The translations under genes were made by a program, and so were the position numbers. Positions 1 to 9,723 of a DNA stretch of 64,000 nucleotides are shown here, piece by piece. The stretch is from Paraburkholderia haematera. GTDB taxonomy: Bacteria; Pseudomonadota; Gammaproteobacteria; Burkholderiales; Burkholderiaceae. The notes under the pieces are model-generated. The model saw nothing but the letters and a program-made list of their open reading frames with translations, had not been told where the DNA came from and made no database searches. Numbering within the stretch: position 1 is the first letter of the stretch; every line of letters starts with the position of its first letter. The DNA is taken from NCBI RefSeq assembly GCF_905220975.1, contig NZ_CAJNBK010000005.1, forward strand, positions 310,001-374,000, given 5' to 3'.

Positions 1-901
<901 letters not shown>

Positions 902-979
902 TGCGCTGAATGCGCTGAATGAGGTGCTGAGGCTGTCGCTCAAGGTACCAAAGCCAGTACGCAAATAAGCCGTAAGCAA

Positions 980-1010
980 GACGATGGCGCTCCTGAGGAG
1001 CGCCATCGTC
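980..1010 (+). terminator. Stem-loop terminator after icd
   Basis: A perfect 14-bp inverted repeat (980-993 with 997-1010) encloses a 3-base TGA loop. It is followed by a short T-containing stretch (CGTTTCT) rather than a clean U-run. Its position between two tail-to-tail genes fits transcription termination, possibly in both directions. Confidence 0.75.
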
Positions 1011-1044
1011 GTTTCTACGCGCACGTGGGCGGTCATGCCGGCCC

Positions 1045-1272
1045 TCACACGTGAACGATTTCCCAATCGCTGAGTTTTTCAGGAATCTCGAGCGTCGACG
1101 TGTCGAGTTCGGTCAGCTGCTCGCAGGTCAGGCCGCGTGCGACTTCATCGGCTGCCTGTTCCGGGCAGGAGAATTCGCCAAGCGTCTCATTGCCGTAGGT
1201 TGCCTCCCAACCATCCTGGCCCGGCAAAATGTAGAACGCTCCCTGGGTCGATCCAAAGCGAAAGCCTTTCAT
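1045..1272 (-). CDS. Small conserved-looking hypothetical protein, 75 aa
   Basis: I do not recognise this protein. The start chosen is the ATG at 1272 because GGGAG lies 7 bases upstream of it; an in-frame TTG at 1293 lacks such a site. The product starts MKGFRFGSTQGAFYIL and is acidic, with a Trp-rich middle (GWEATYGNE) and no signal peptide or membrane segment, so it is probably cytosolic. It converges on icd, with the icd terminator between them. Upstream is a 400-base gene-free stretch that must hold its promoter. Confidence 0.6.
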   Translation of the reverse strand: MKGFRFGSTQGAFYILPGQDGWEATYGNETLGEFSCPEQAADEVARGLTCEQLTELDTSTLEIPEKLSDWEIVHV

Positions 1273-1680
1273 TTTTAGTCTCCCAATTGCCAATTAAAAA
1301 CCGCGATGCCGGGGCGGCTTCAGGTAGGGCGGGGGACTCGCTGCAACTGCGTTTGCGTCCCGTCTTTTGCTGCACCCTTTTCGCTGCGTCCTATGAAGCG
1401 TCGGCTCTTGTAAAAGAGTCTACGTCAGCAAGTCATGGCGCAAGGGGTTGTTAGACGGTTCGTTCAATCAAAAAATATCGTTTAAATATAAAGGCTTACA
1501 TCCGTCATTTTACGATGTGCAACGTGGGGCGACATTGCGAAATGGCGAATTTGTGCCACGCACCACGATTTTTTACGAAGCAAGGGCTCATGCCACATCG
1601 TGAAATTTTCAGCGAGTTAGCAGACATTGGGGCAGGGTGCGAGCAAGTTGCCCGTTGGAGCGGAAGGTCTCCCCATCGCT
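1273..1680. other. Gene-free region upstream of the 75-aa gene
   Basis: No convincing gene is present; the short open frames here are overlaps or lack ribosome-binding sites. The stretch around 1470-1515 is clearly AT-richer than its surroundings (TTTAAATATAAAGG at about 1481) and is a likely promoter area for the minus-strand gene at 1272. A second AT-rich patch lies near 1567 (GATTTTTTACG). Confidence 0.4.
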
Positions 1681-2541
1681 TTAGCCGCCTTGGGCAATCC
1701 GTTCGCATGTGTTGACGCATTGGACTGCAGCTTCCTTCGTCGCGCCGCGGTTGACTATCTGCTGCGCGATCTCCACTGGAGTCCAGGTGTCGCGCAGTCT
1801 GGCGTAGAGCGCCATGAGGCACGCAAACTTCCTTAGCGTGAAATAGGTGTGCAGCAACTCGACCATTTCACCCGAGGCGATCGTGCGCGGATCGACGGCG
1901 CGGATGATTTCGATCATTTCCGTATCGTCCACGTGGCGCCACATGTTGAACGCGGCGTGAAAGCCAAAGGTTGGATTGTCGAGTGCGCCGCGCTCATGGG
2001 AAAACTGCTCGGCGATAGGTTCCGGCGCAAACCGGATCCCGCATTCGGCTTCGAGGGCTGACCGGTAGACGCGGCAAATCAGTTCGTCTTCGTTGACGCC
2101 CGGAATGAACGGGAAGCGCGCCTCTGCACATGCGCGAAGCAGTCGGGCAGAGCGCAAAGAGAAACCGCCGTTCCCTACTGTCAGTCCGTCAGAATGAAAT
2201 GGCCACTTTGCGCCGATATAGTCGTAGTCGAGAAACGACTGACTCCAGGCTGTTTCATCTACAACAAATCCGTCCCATTGGGCGATGAGCACCCATGGCG
2301 TCGAGATATGGTGGACAAGGTCCCTGAAGATGAAGGCTGAATAGTCATCCCTCGATTGAAGCCGTGGAATTCGCACACTACGTATGTCCGACGGGATCTC
2401 TTCATGAGTAAAAAGAATCACGTCGCCGAATGTGCACAAGCGGGCCGATCGCCGCAAGGCGTGCAACGCAAGGTGTGGGTTCAGCGAATCTGCTGCACAC
2501 AGCGTCACACTGCGTAAATCGATCGGGGGGCGGTTGTTCAT
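1681..2541 (-). CDS. DUF5672 family protein (glycosyltransferase-like)
   Basis: 286 residues from ATG at 2541; an upstream in-frame TTG at 2553 is less likely because nothing like a Shine-Dalgarno precedes it. The middle contains the DUF5672 hallmarks: a Trp/Asp-rich WVLIAQWDGFVVD, then FLDYDYIGAKWPF, then VGNGGFSLRSARLL. These resemble acceptor and donor motifs of small glycosyltransferases, and members often sit in surface-polysaccharide or O-antigen loci. Here it is isolated, with an unrelated hydrolase upstream on the same strand and a probable terminator between. Catalytic activity is inference; the domain call is from motif recognition. Confidence 0.75.
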   Translation of the reverse strand: MNNRPPIDLRSVTLCAADSLNPHLALHALRRSARLCTFGDVILFTHEEIPSDIRSVRIPRLQSRDDYSAFIFRDLVHHISTPWVLIAQWDGFVVDETAWSQSFLDYDYIGAKWPFHSDGLTVGNGGFSLRSARLLRACAEARFPFIPGVNEDELICRVYRSALEAECGIRFAPEPIAEQFSHERGALDNPTFGFHAAFNMWRHVDDTEMIEIIRAVDPRTIASGEMVELLHTYFTLRKFACLMALYARLRDTWTPVEIAQQIVNRGATKEAAVQCVNTCERIAQGG

Positions 2542-2592
2542 GCGGAGCTTCAACTAAAAAGGTTCAAGCTTGGCATACATCCGTCGATGCAG

Positions 2593-2614
2593 AGGCTATT
2601 GCATGCGATAGCCT
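2593..2614 (-). terminator. Inverted repeat between hydrolase and DUF5672 gene
   Basis: AGGCTAT (2593-2599) and ATAGCCT (2608-2614) form a perfect 7-bp stem with an 8-base loop. It lies 10 bases past the hydrolase stop on the minus strand, so termination is the simplest reading. There is no U-run. Confidence 0.5.
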
Positions 2615-2623
2615 TGGCTTAGA

Positions 2624-3439
2624 TCAAGTAGATTGGAATAAAACTTTATTGAGAAACGCTAGCATCACGCGGTTGAATTCCTTGGGCCTTTGCAGCGGGG
2701 CGAAATGGCTCACGCCCGGCAGGACAATCAACGCCGCGCCGGGAATGCTGCGGGCGAGATAGTCGGCGTGCTCCGGCTTGATGAACTCGTCGTGCTCGCT
2801 TTGCACGACAGCAACCGGCACAGGGATCCCGGCCAGATCGTGCGCGGAATAGTTGGGCTGGGTTCGCATCATTTCGCTGACCGCGCCGACAAACGCGTCA
2901 AAGTCGTCCGGCGTCGCGGAGAGTTGCGCATAGTCTTTGGCATGCCTTGCGAAGCACCGATTGATCACCGGTGTCGGCACGAATTCCTTCGCACCGCTCG
3001 GGTCCATGTTGCAGCCAAAGAAAAACACGCCTGAAACACGCTCCGGGACCTGGCGACCGAGCACCATCGCGACGCAGGCCCCGTCGCTCCAGCCCACCAT
3101 CGCGGCCCGGTCGATCTGTAGCGTGTCCATTACGGCCAGAACGTCGGAGGCCATCAGCTCATACGTGTAAGGGCGCGCATCGCGGGTACTGCGGCCGTGG
3201 CCGCGGCTGTCGATCGCAACCACGCGATGCCCCGAGCTGAGCAGCGCCGGCACCTGATAGCCCCAGTTGCCGCTGTGCCCCAGGCCGCCATGCAGCAGAA
3301 TCACGGGCGCGCCGGTCCCATATGACGCGTACCAGATGCGTGCCCCTTCCTGCCCGACGTAGCCCTGGTCGTTCGAGACCGGCAGTGGGGCCGCGCCAAA
3401 GGCTTCGAAATGGGTGAGGTCATCGTCGTGAAATTCCAT
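2624..3439 (-). CDS. Alpha/beta hydrolase
   Basis: A 271-residue alpha/beta-hydrolase fold enzyme. The nucleophile elbow is GWSDG with Ser118; the oxyanion region HGGLGHSGNW (50-59), acid Asp217 in SEHDEF and His245 in GVSHFAP complete the triad. DSRGHGRS (77-84) is the usual strand-4 signature of this family. There is no signal peptide, so it is cytosolic. Substrate cannot be told from sequence; such enzymes include esterases, C-C bond hydrolases and lactonases. No catabolic partner lies alongside, and its upstream neighbour is a LysR relic, so a former regulator may have been lost. Confidence 0.85.
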   Translation of the reverse strand: MEFHDDDLTHFEAFGAAPLPVSNDQGYVGQEGARIWYASYGTGAPVILLHGGLGHSGNWGYQVPALLSSGHRVVAIDSRGHGRSTRDARPYTYELMASDVLAVMDTLQIDRAAMVGWSDGACVAMVLGRQVPERVSGVFFFGCNMDPSGAKEFVPTPVINRCFARHAKDYAQLSATPDDFDAFVGAVSEMMRTQPNYSAHDLAGIPVPVAVVQSEHDEFIKPEHADYLARSIPGAALIVLPGVSHFAPLQRPKEFNRVMLAFLNKVLFQST

Positions 3440-3461
3440 GAGCGGCTCCCTGCTGGTGAAC

Positions 3462-3698
3462 TCAACAGCACAAGGATCCGCCAGGTTGCCCGCACTGCCA
3501 CCAGAAAATGAACAAAGCTACGAATTTTCGCGCCCGCCCGGCGTTGGGCAACATCGACACATGTAAAAGACGGGTAGGCGGCGTCTCGCCCGGCAGCACG
3601 CGAACAAGCGTGCCCGTGGCGAGATCCGCACGCACCAGAATCTCAGCCAGTCAGGCGATACCGAGGCCGGACGCGCGTTTCGGCGCCGGTGCCTCCTC
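3462..3698 (-). pseudogene. LysR-family regulator remnant (C-terminal part only)
   Basis: Translating the minus strand from the MFS stop at 3699 gives a C-terminal LysR effector-domain pattern: ASGLGIA, then an in-frame TGA (3653-3651) where a Leu codon is expected, then LAEILVRADLATGTLVRVLP, ETPPTRLLHV, LPNAGRARKF and a stop at 3462. Functional LysR proteins end in the same order of motifs (GxGIALLPE..LV..DLxxGxLVRVLP...LHVxYP). The DNA-binding half and most of the effector domain are absent and the remainder carries a nonsense codon. This is a relic, not a gene. Confidence 0.75.
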
Positions 3699-5093
3699 TC
3701 AATGATTCGTCTGACCCAGCCCGTGCTGCGCCGGCACGTTCGCATTGCCACCGGCCGCGCCGTTCGACGCGCTTCTCCCCGGCGCCGGAAAGACCACCAG
3801 CATCAACACGACCCCGGCGAGCAGCACCACGGCCAATCCAATCAACCCATATTGCGCGCTGCCGGTCTGCGTCTTGACCCAGCCGACGAACGCCGGACTC
3901 ACGAAGCCGCCGGTGCCGCCAAGGCTCGTGATCATCGCGATGCCGCCGGCCGCCGAGGAGCGCGGCAGGAAAGTTTGCGGAATCGTCCAGAACACCACAA
4001 ACGAGCCGTACGACGCAGCCGCCGCCAGCGCCAGCAACCCAACGCCGAACGCAACGTTATGACCGGCGGCGGGCAGCAGCGCGAACGCCAGCGCGGTCAC
4101 GCAAGCGCTCGCGGCGATGTGCCAGCGCCGCTCCATGGTCCGGTCGGAACTGGCGCCCACCACGTAGGTGCCGAGCGCGGCCGCGATGAAAACGAGTGCC
4201 GACAACAGTCCCACGTCCAGCACGTTGGCAACGCCCATGTCGCGGATGACGGTCGGCGCCCAGAAGCCGATCGCGTTGAACGGCATCATGACCGCGAAAT
4301 AGACGAGCGCCGCGAAATACACGCGTGGGTTCGCGAGCGCGCCACGCAGTCCGTCGAGATGACCGGTTTGCTTGGTCTGCTCATCGGCGGCGAGTTCTCG
4401 CGACACCAGTGCTTTCTCACGCGCGTCGAGCCAGTTCACGTCTTCCGGCTTGTCGCCGAGCATGAGGAACGCGACGATGCCGAGCGTCACGGCCGGCACG
4501 CCTTCCAGAAGGAACAGCCACTGCCAGCCCGGCAAGCCGCCGACGCCCGCCAACCGCGTCATGATGAACCCGGACATCGGCCCGCCGATAATGCCCGCCA
4601 CCGCCGTCGCCATCATCAGAAACGCGGTCACGCGAGCGCGCCGCGCGCCGGGAAACCAGCAGCTCAGATAGTAGATGATGCCGGGAAAGAAGCCGGCTTC
4701 GGTCACGCCGAGCAGGAGGCGCATCGCGTAGAACTGCGTCGGAGTGCGCACGAACATCATCAGACTCGACACCAGCCCCCACGCGAACATGATGCGCAAC
4801 AGGGTGCGGCGTGCGCCGACGCGCTGCATCCACAGATTGCTCGGGACTTCGAACAATACGTAGCCGATGAAGAAAAGCCCCGCGCCCAGGCCGTAAGTCG
4901 ACTCCGAAAAGCCGAGGTCGTGCATGAACTGCAGCTTGGCGAAGGCAATGTTGACGCGGTCGATATAGCTGATCACGTAGCAGAGAAATAGCAACGGAAT
5001 CAGCCGGAAAAAAATCTTGCGGTAAGTGCGTTCGACTCCGACGGGTGTCATGTCGTCTGGGGTCGTTATGCCTGAATGCGAATAGCCGTGCAT
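3699..5093 (-). CDS. MFS transporter, anion:cation symporter type
   Basis: 464 residues with twelve hydrophobic segments. The N-terminal half has YVISYIDRVNIAFAKLQF and the loop 2-3 region FIGYVLFEVPSNLWMQRVGAR, both typical of the ACS family of the major facilitator superfamily, which import organic anions such as sugar acids, phthalate or tartrate with protons. The C-terminal 30 residues are hydrophilic. Start is the ATG at 5093; an internal Met (MTPVGVERTYRK) is possible. It lies 108 bases downstream of the acyl-CoA synthetase on the same strand, so it probably imports the acid that the synthetase and dehydrogenase use. Confidence 0.88.
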   Translation of the reverse strand: MHGYSHSGITTPDDMTPVGVERTYRKIFFRLIPLLFLCYVISYIDRVNIAFAKLQFMHDLGFSESTYGLGAGLFFIGYVLFEVPSNLWMQRVGARRTLLRIMFAWGLVSSLMMFVRTPTQFYAMRLLLGVTEAGFFPGIIYYLSCWFPGARRARVTAFLMMATAVAGIIGGPMSGFIMTRLAGVGGLPGWQWLFLLEGVPAVTLGIVAFLMLGDKPEDVNWLDAREKALVSRELAADEQTKQTGHLDGLRGALANPRVYFAALVYFAVMMPFNAIGFWAPTVIRDMGVANVLDVGLLSALVFIAAALGTYVVGASSDRTMERRWHIAASACVTALAFALLPAAGHNVAFGVGLLALAAAASYGSFVVFWTIPQTFLPRSSAAGGIAMITSLGGTGGFVSPAFVGWVKTQTGSAQYGLIGLAVVLLAGVVLMLVVFPAPGRSASNGAAGGNANVPAQHGLGQTNH

Positions 5094-5201
5094 GATGGTC
5101 TCGCGAAGAATGCCAACTGCGGTGAGCGTCGCTGCGCGTGATGCGGTTTTAGCGCGGCAAATCAGCGACGTCCGATCTCAAAGCGGCCTGGCACCGCTGT
5201 A

Positions 5202-7454
5202 CTATCCGTCCACGACAGCCGGCGCGCAATGCTCGCTTTCGTGCATGGCGTCGGCGGCGTCAACTGCCGTGGCCGCGCGTGGCATGCAGCGCGCCAACGC
5301 GTCGCCGGCCCGCACGCCCTTGCCCGCGGGCAGCACAAAAAGCGGGTTGATATCCAGTTCCTTCAGGCACGCCTGCTGGTCGAGCGCCATGGCGGAGAGC
5401 GCGACGATCGTTTCGACGAGCGCCTCGATATCGCCCGGCGGCTTGCCGCGCGCACCGTTGAGCATCGCGAAGGCGCGCAGTTCGCGGATCATTGCGTGGG
5501 CGTCGGCGTGGGTGACCGGGGCGAGCCGGAACGTCACATCCTTCAGCACTTCGGCATAGATCCCGCCGAGGCCGCACATCACCGCAGGTCCGAACGACGC
5601 ATCGTTTTCGATGCCGACGATCAGCTCGAGCGCGTCGCGGATCTCTTCCTGCACGAGCACGCCTTCGATTCGCGCGTGAGGCACGTGGCGGCGCGCATTC
5701 GCGACGATTTCGTCGAAGGCGTCGGCAAGCGTGGCTTCATCGCGGATGCCGACCCGCACGGCACCGGCTTCCGTTTTGTGCGGAATGTCGGGCGATTGCA
5801 CTTTGATCACGAGCGGAAAGCCGATCGATCGCGCGATGGCGCATGCTTCGTCGCGGTCGTGCGCCAGCTCGCTCCTGGGTGTTTCGATGCCGTAATCGCG
5901 CAGCAACGCTTGCGAAGCATGTTCGGTCAGATCGCCGTGGCTGACAGCCAGCAATGCGCGAGCGTGCTCGACATCGTATTGCGCACCTGCAAGCGGATCG
6001 GCACCGCGCGCCGCGGCACGTGCCCGTCGCGCCTGGGCATAGTCCGACAACGCCGCGAACGCGCGTCCGCAACGCACGGGCGTTGCATACAGCGGCACGC
6101 CGCGTGTTTCGATCATCTCGTAGGCTTCGCGCGCCATGTCGCGGCGCGCATTCCAGGCGAGCATCATCGGCTTGGTCGTGGCGTCGTAGACACGCACGAT
6201 GGCCTCGGCCATCGCGCGCGCCACGTCTCCGCTCGCGGCGGCTGCCATGATCGCGATGGCGTCGATGTTCGGATCGTCCGCAATGATCTGCAGGGCGTCG
6301 GCAAAAATCTTCGGCTCGGCGAGGATACCCGCGGTGAGATCGATCGGATTGTTCAGCGAGGCAAACGCGGGCACGATCGGCTTGAGCCGCTCGAGCGTGG
6401 CCGCCGACAACGCGGGTACGGACATGCCACGTTCAGCACAGGCGTCGGTGATCAGAATGCCGGCGCCGCCCGAAAGCGTGACGACCGCGATCCGCTTGCC
6501 GTGCGGCAGGCGTTGGGCTTCGAACGCCTTGGCGTAGTCGCCGAGATCCGCGACATCGGTGACTTCGATCACGCCGGTCTGGCGGAAAGCCGTGCGATAG
6601 AGTGCGGATGCGCCGCCCAGATTCGCCGTGTGCGACGCGGCGGCTTTGGCGCCGTCGGCCGTGTTGCCCACCTTCCACGCGAGCAGCGGTTTGCCGGCGT
6701 CGAGCGCGCGGTTGGCGACATCGACGAGGCGCCGCGCATCCTTCAAGCCTTCGATATAGGCGGCGATCAGCGACGTTTGCGGGTCCGCGATACAGGCGTC
6801 GACGAGATCGAGCAGGCTGACGTCGGCCTCATTGCCGGTGGTGATGAAATGCCGCAAGCCGATGCCGAGTTCGTCGGCCATCAGCAGCAGCGCGCAGCCG
6901 AACCCGCCGCTTTGCGAAATCAGCGACAACCCGCCGCGCCGGTAATCGACGCCGAACGGTGCGCCGAATCCGGCGTAGACGCCAGCGCCTGTGCTGGCGA
7001 ATCCCTGGCAGTTCGGGCCGATCACGCGGATGCCGAACGCCTTCGCGACTTCCGCGCATTCATGTTGCAACGCGGCGCCGGCTTCGCCTGCTTCGGCGAA
7101 CCCGGAGCTGTAGATGATCGCGAAGCCGATACCTTTTTCGCCGCATTGGCGCAGCATGTCGGGAACCCGGCGCGCCGCGACGAGGATCAGCGCGAGATCG
7201 GGTGTAGCGGGCAATGCGGCGATGCTGGCATGGCACGCCACGCCGGCAAGTTCCGTATATTTCGGATTGACCGGATACAGCGTGCCTTGGTACCCGTGCT
7301 GAATGAGAAAGCGCATCGGCTGGCCGCTGATCGACGTCGGATCGTTTGAAGCGCCGATGATCGCAATCGAGCGCGGATCGACGAGCCGTTGAATGTCGAG
7401 CGTGTTTGCGGCGTGCGTGGCTGTGCTCGTGTCCGTGTTCATCGCGGCGCTCAT
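5202..7454 (-). CDS. Fused NDP-forming acyl-CoA synthetase (acetate-CoA ligase family)
   Basis: A 750-residue protein with, in order, a CoA-binding Rossmann domain (about 15-110, SIAIIGASNDPTSISGQP), succinyl-CoA-ligase-like domains, and an ATP-grasp domain (from about residue 520; GFPLVIKVQSPDIPHKTEAG). His275 in SHTANLGG matches the phosphohistidine of the alpha part. The family makes acyl-CoA from a carboxylate with NTP hydrolysed to NDP and phosphate. The ATG at 7454 overlaps the acyl-CoA dehydrogenase stop (ATGA), giving translational coupling; a second ATG at 7442 is possible. The first reported start, 250 bases further upstream, lies inside the dehydrogenase and is not credible. Confidence 0.88.
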   Translation of the reverse strand: MSAAMNTDTSTATHAANTLDIQRLVDPRSIAIIGASNDPTSISGQPMRFLIQHGYQGTLYPVNPKYTELAGVACHASIAALPATPDLALILVAARRVPDMLRQCGEKGIGFAIIYSSGFAEAGEAGAALQHECAEVAKAFGIRVIGPNCQGFASTGAGVYAGFGAPFGVDYRRGGLSLISQSGGFGCALLLMADELGIGLRHFITTGNEADVSLLDLVDACIADPQTSLIAAYIEGLKDARRLVDVANRALDAGKPLLAWKVGNTADGAKAAASHTANLGGASALYRTAFRQTGVIEVTDVADLGDYAKAFEAQRLPHGKRIAVVTLSGGAGILITDACAERGMSVPALSAATLERLKPIVPAFASLNNPIDLTAGILAEPKIFADALQIIADDPNIDAIAIMAAAASGDVARAMAEAIVRVYDATTKPMMLAWNARRDMAREAYEMIETRGVPLYATPVRCGRAFAALSDYAQARRARAAARGADPLAGAQYDVEHARALLAVSHGDLTEHASQALLRDYGIETPRSELAHDRDEACAIARSIGFPLVIKVQSPDIPHKTEAGAVRVGIRDEATLADAFDEIVANARRHVPHARIEGVLVQEEIRDALELIVGIENDASFGPAVMCGLGGIYAEVLKDVTFRLAPVTHADAHAMIRELRAFAMLNGARGKPPGDIEALVETIVALSAMALDQQACLKELDINPLFVLPAGKGVRAGDALARCMPRAATAVDAADAMHESEHCAPAVVDG

Positions 7455-8659
7455 GCGGCACGCGCAGCGTCGGCTTGAACGCTGTCCTTCTGTTTCGCCA
7501 GGTCCCGTTCGGCCGCGCGCCGCAGCGTGATCTTCGCGATATTGAGCTGATGAATCTGGGTGGTGCCTTCGTAAATGCGGAACGCGCGCACGTCGCGGTA
7601 GAACCGCTCGACCGCATTGCCCGCAAGATAGCCGCGTCCGCCGAGCATCTGGACCGCGCGATCCGCCACGCGTCCGCACATCTCGGAAGCGAACATCTTG
7701 CACATCGACGCCTCCAGCGCCACGTCCTCGCCCGCATCGCGTTTGCGAGCGGTTTCGAGAATCATCGAGCGCGCGGCGAAAATTTCAGTCTGACATTCGG
7801 CGATTAGCGCCTGCACGAGCTGGAACTCGGCGACCGGCTTGCCGAACTGCTCTCGTTTCGATGTGTACGCAACGGCTTCTTCAAGCATCCGCATGGCGGG
7901 ACCGGTGCACAGCGCGGCCAGGTGAATGCGCTGCTTGTTCAATACCTTCATCGCGGTACGGAAGCCTTGACCTTCGACGCCGCCGATCAGATTGGCCGCA
8001 GGCACCCGGCACGCGTTGAACACGACGTCACCGACCGGCGAGCCCGCCTGGCCCATCTTGCTGTAAGGCGCGCTGGTGGAGAGACCTGGCATGCCGCGTT
8101 CGACGAGAAATGCGGAAATACCGCCGGCGCCTGGCGTGGCAGGGTCCGTGCGGGCCATGACCGTGAACAGGTCCGCGATCGGCGCGTTGGTGATGAAGCA
8201 CTTGCTGCCGTCGAGGAGGTAGTGATCGCCGTCGCGTCGCGCGGTGGTGCGCAACGCGGTGGCGTCAGAGCCGGCTTCTGCTTCGGTCAACGCGAAAGCG
8301 CCGGTCAATTCGCCCGACGCGAGACGCGGCAGATAGCGTTGCTTCTGCGCGTCGGTGCCGTCGGCGACGAGCGCTTCCGAGCCGATGCCGGTGTTGGTGC
8401 CGACCCGCGCCCGGAACGCCACTGAGGCTTGCGAAAGCTCGAATGCGCCGCGGACCAGTTGCTCCGTCGAAAGTCCCGCGCCGCCGAAATCGCGTGGAAT
8501 GCTCCAGCCGAAATAGCCGAGTTCGCGCATGCGCGCGACGAGATCCGCGGGCACGGCATCCGCGTTCTCGATCTCGTTTTCGCGCGGAATCGCTTCTTCA
8601 CGAACGAAACGCGCGACATCGGCGAGCATCGAGTCGAAATGCGAGGGGTTGCTGGTCAT
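7451..8659 (-). CDS. Acyl-CoA dehydrogenase
   Basis: 402 residues, FAD-dependent alpha,beta-oxidation of an acyl-CoA in the cytoplasm. Family signatures are FALTEAEAGSDA (substrate/FAD contact), QMLGGRGYLAGNAVERFYRD and the catalytic base Glu364 in RIYEGTTQIH. The ATG at 8659 is preferred over one at 8674 because GGAGAC lies just before it. It is first in an operon with the acyl-CoA synthetase, suggesting a route in which an imported short or branched acid is activated and then desaturated. The IclR gene is divergent, with a palindrome in the gap. The exact acyl substrate is unknown. Confidence 0.92.
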   Translation of the reverse strand: MTSNPSHFDSMLADVARFVREEAIPRENEIENADAVPADLVARMRELGYFGWSIPRDFGGAGLSTEQLVRGAFELSQASVAFRARVGTNTGIGSEALVADGTDAQKQRYLPRLASGELTGAFALTEAEAGSDATALRTTARRDGDHYLLDGSKCFITNAPIADLFTVMARTDPATPGAGGISAFLVERGMPGLSTSAPYSKMGQAGSPVGDVVFNACRVPAANLIGGVEGQGFRTAMKVLNKQRIHLAALCTGPAMRMLEEAVAYTSKREQFGKPVAEFQLVQALIAECQTEIFAARSMILETARKRDAGEDVALEASMCKMFASEMCGRVADRAVQMLGGRGYLAGNAVERFYRDVRAFRIYEGTTQIHQLNIAKITLRRAAERDLAKQKDSVQADAARAA

Positions 8660-8733
8660 GCTTGTCTCCGTCATGTGAGTCGATTTATGACTTCACTATC
8701 GAAGGTTTACAGCCGGTCTGTGCGATTTGTTCG

Positions 8734-8750
8734 ACTCTGCAGAACAGAGT
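8734..8750. promoter_or_regulatory. Candidate IclR operator
   Basis: ACTCTG (8734-8739) and CAGAGT (8745-8750) are perfect inverted arms around CAGAA. Outer TTC and GAA extend the symmetry with one base of offset. It lies in the 143-base gap between the divergent acyl-CoA dehydrogenase and IclR genes, where a regulator of both would bind. Confidence 0.5.
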
Positions 8751-8802
8751 TTGAATATGCTGAACAGCGGGCGCAAAATTGGCTATCTGAAGGGAGACGA
8801 TC

Positions 8803-9654
8803 ATGGCAGCCAACAACAAGCCTTCCGAGGCGGCGGCGCTGGCAAGCGACTATCTGGATTCGAAGGCGCGCTACGTGCCCGACGAATTCGACGGCGACCG
8901 GCAGTTCGCCACCACCTTGGCGCGTGGGCTCGACATCCTGCATTGCTTTACGCCGCGCGAACCGCAACTCGGCAATGCGGAACTGGCGGCGCGCACCGGC
9001 ATGACGAAGGCCACCATTTCGCGCTTCACCTACACGCTCACGCGCCTCGGCTATCTGCGCGTCAATCGTATGAACAACAAGTTTCAGCTCGGCTCGGCCG
9101 TGCTGTCGCTGGGCTATCCGTTGCTGGCGAGTTTGAGTGTGCGGCAGATCGCGCGGCCTTCGATGAAGGAACTGGCGGATCAGATTCGCGGTTCGGTCTC
9201 ACTCGGCATGCGCGACCGGCTCAATGTCGTGTATCTGGAAAGCAGCCGCAGCACGACGCCTTTGGGGTTGCCGGCGGATATCGGCCTGAGCTATCCGATC
9301 GTGCGAACCGCAATGGGCCGTGCGCTGCTCGCCGCGCTACCGGCCGAGCGGCGCGAGGCGCTCTGCAACGAGATCGCGGTGAAGGCGCCGAATGAATGGA
9401 ATACGTTTCGCGAGCGCGTGAGGAGCAGCATCGACCACTTCTATGAGCGCGGGTTTTGTGTCTCGTATGGAGACTTGCGACGGGAAGTGCATGCGGTCGC
9501 CGTGCCGATGAAACCTTCGGCCGACGGCGAGATTCTGGTGTTCAACTGCGGGGTGCCTTCCTATCTGCTGAAGGAAAATCAACTGGAAGGGGATATCGGG
9601 CCGCGGCTGGTTTCGATGGTGCGCAGTATCGAGGGGGCGATGGGGATTTATTAG
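8803..9654 (+). CDS. IclR-family transcriptional regulator
   Basis: 283 residues: an N-terminal winged helix-turn-helix (about 35-95; TLARGLDILHCF, then LAARTGMTKATISRFTYTL) and a C-terminal GAF-like effector domain (about 110-283). A strong AGGGAGAC site precedes the ATG. It is transcribed divergently from the acyl-CoA dehydrogenase/synthetase/MFS operon and most likely controls it in response to the carboxylate or its CoA ester. The N-terminus is about 35 residues longer than a minimal IclR protein and hydrophilic. Confidence 0.92.
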   Translation: MAANNKPSEAAALASDYLDSKARYVPDEFDGDRQFATTLARGLDILHCFTPREPQLGNAELAARTGMTKATISRFTYTLTRLGYLRVNRMNNKFQLGSAVLSLGYPLLASLSVRQIARPSMKELADQIRGSVSLGMRDRLNVVYLESSRSTTPLGLPADIGLSYPIVRTAMGRALLAALPAERREALCNEIAVKAPNEWNTFRERVRSSIDHFYERGFCVSYGDLRREVHAVAVPMKPSADGEILVFNCGVPSYLLKENQLEGDIGPRLVSMVRSIEGAMGIY

Positions 9655-9723
9655 GCGCCACGCTATGTCAGGCCCTGTGCCACTCCAGCGTGTGAACTGG
9701 CGAGTCTGGGCTTTTCCTCGATC

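Noticed and set aside
5229..7349. Plus-strand open frame of 706 codons opposite the acyl-CoA synthetase
   Set aside because: High-GC third positions keep the opposite strand open; the translation is Arg/His-rich without any domain and the minus-strand gene is certain.
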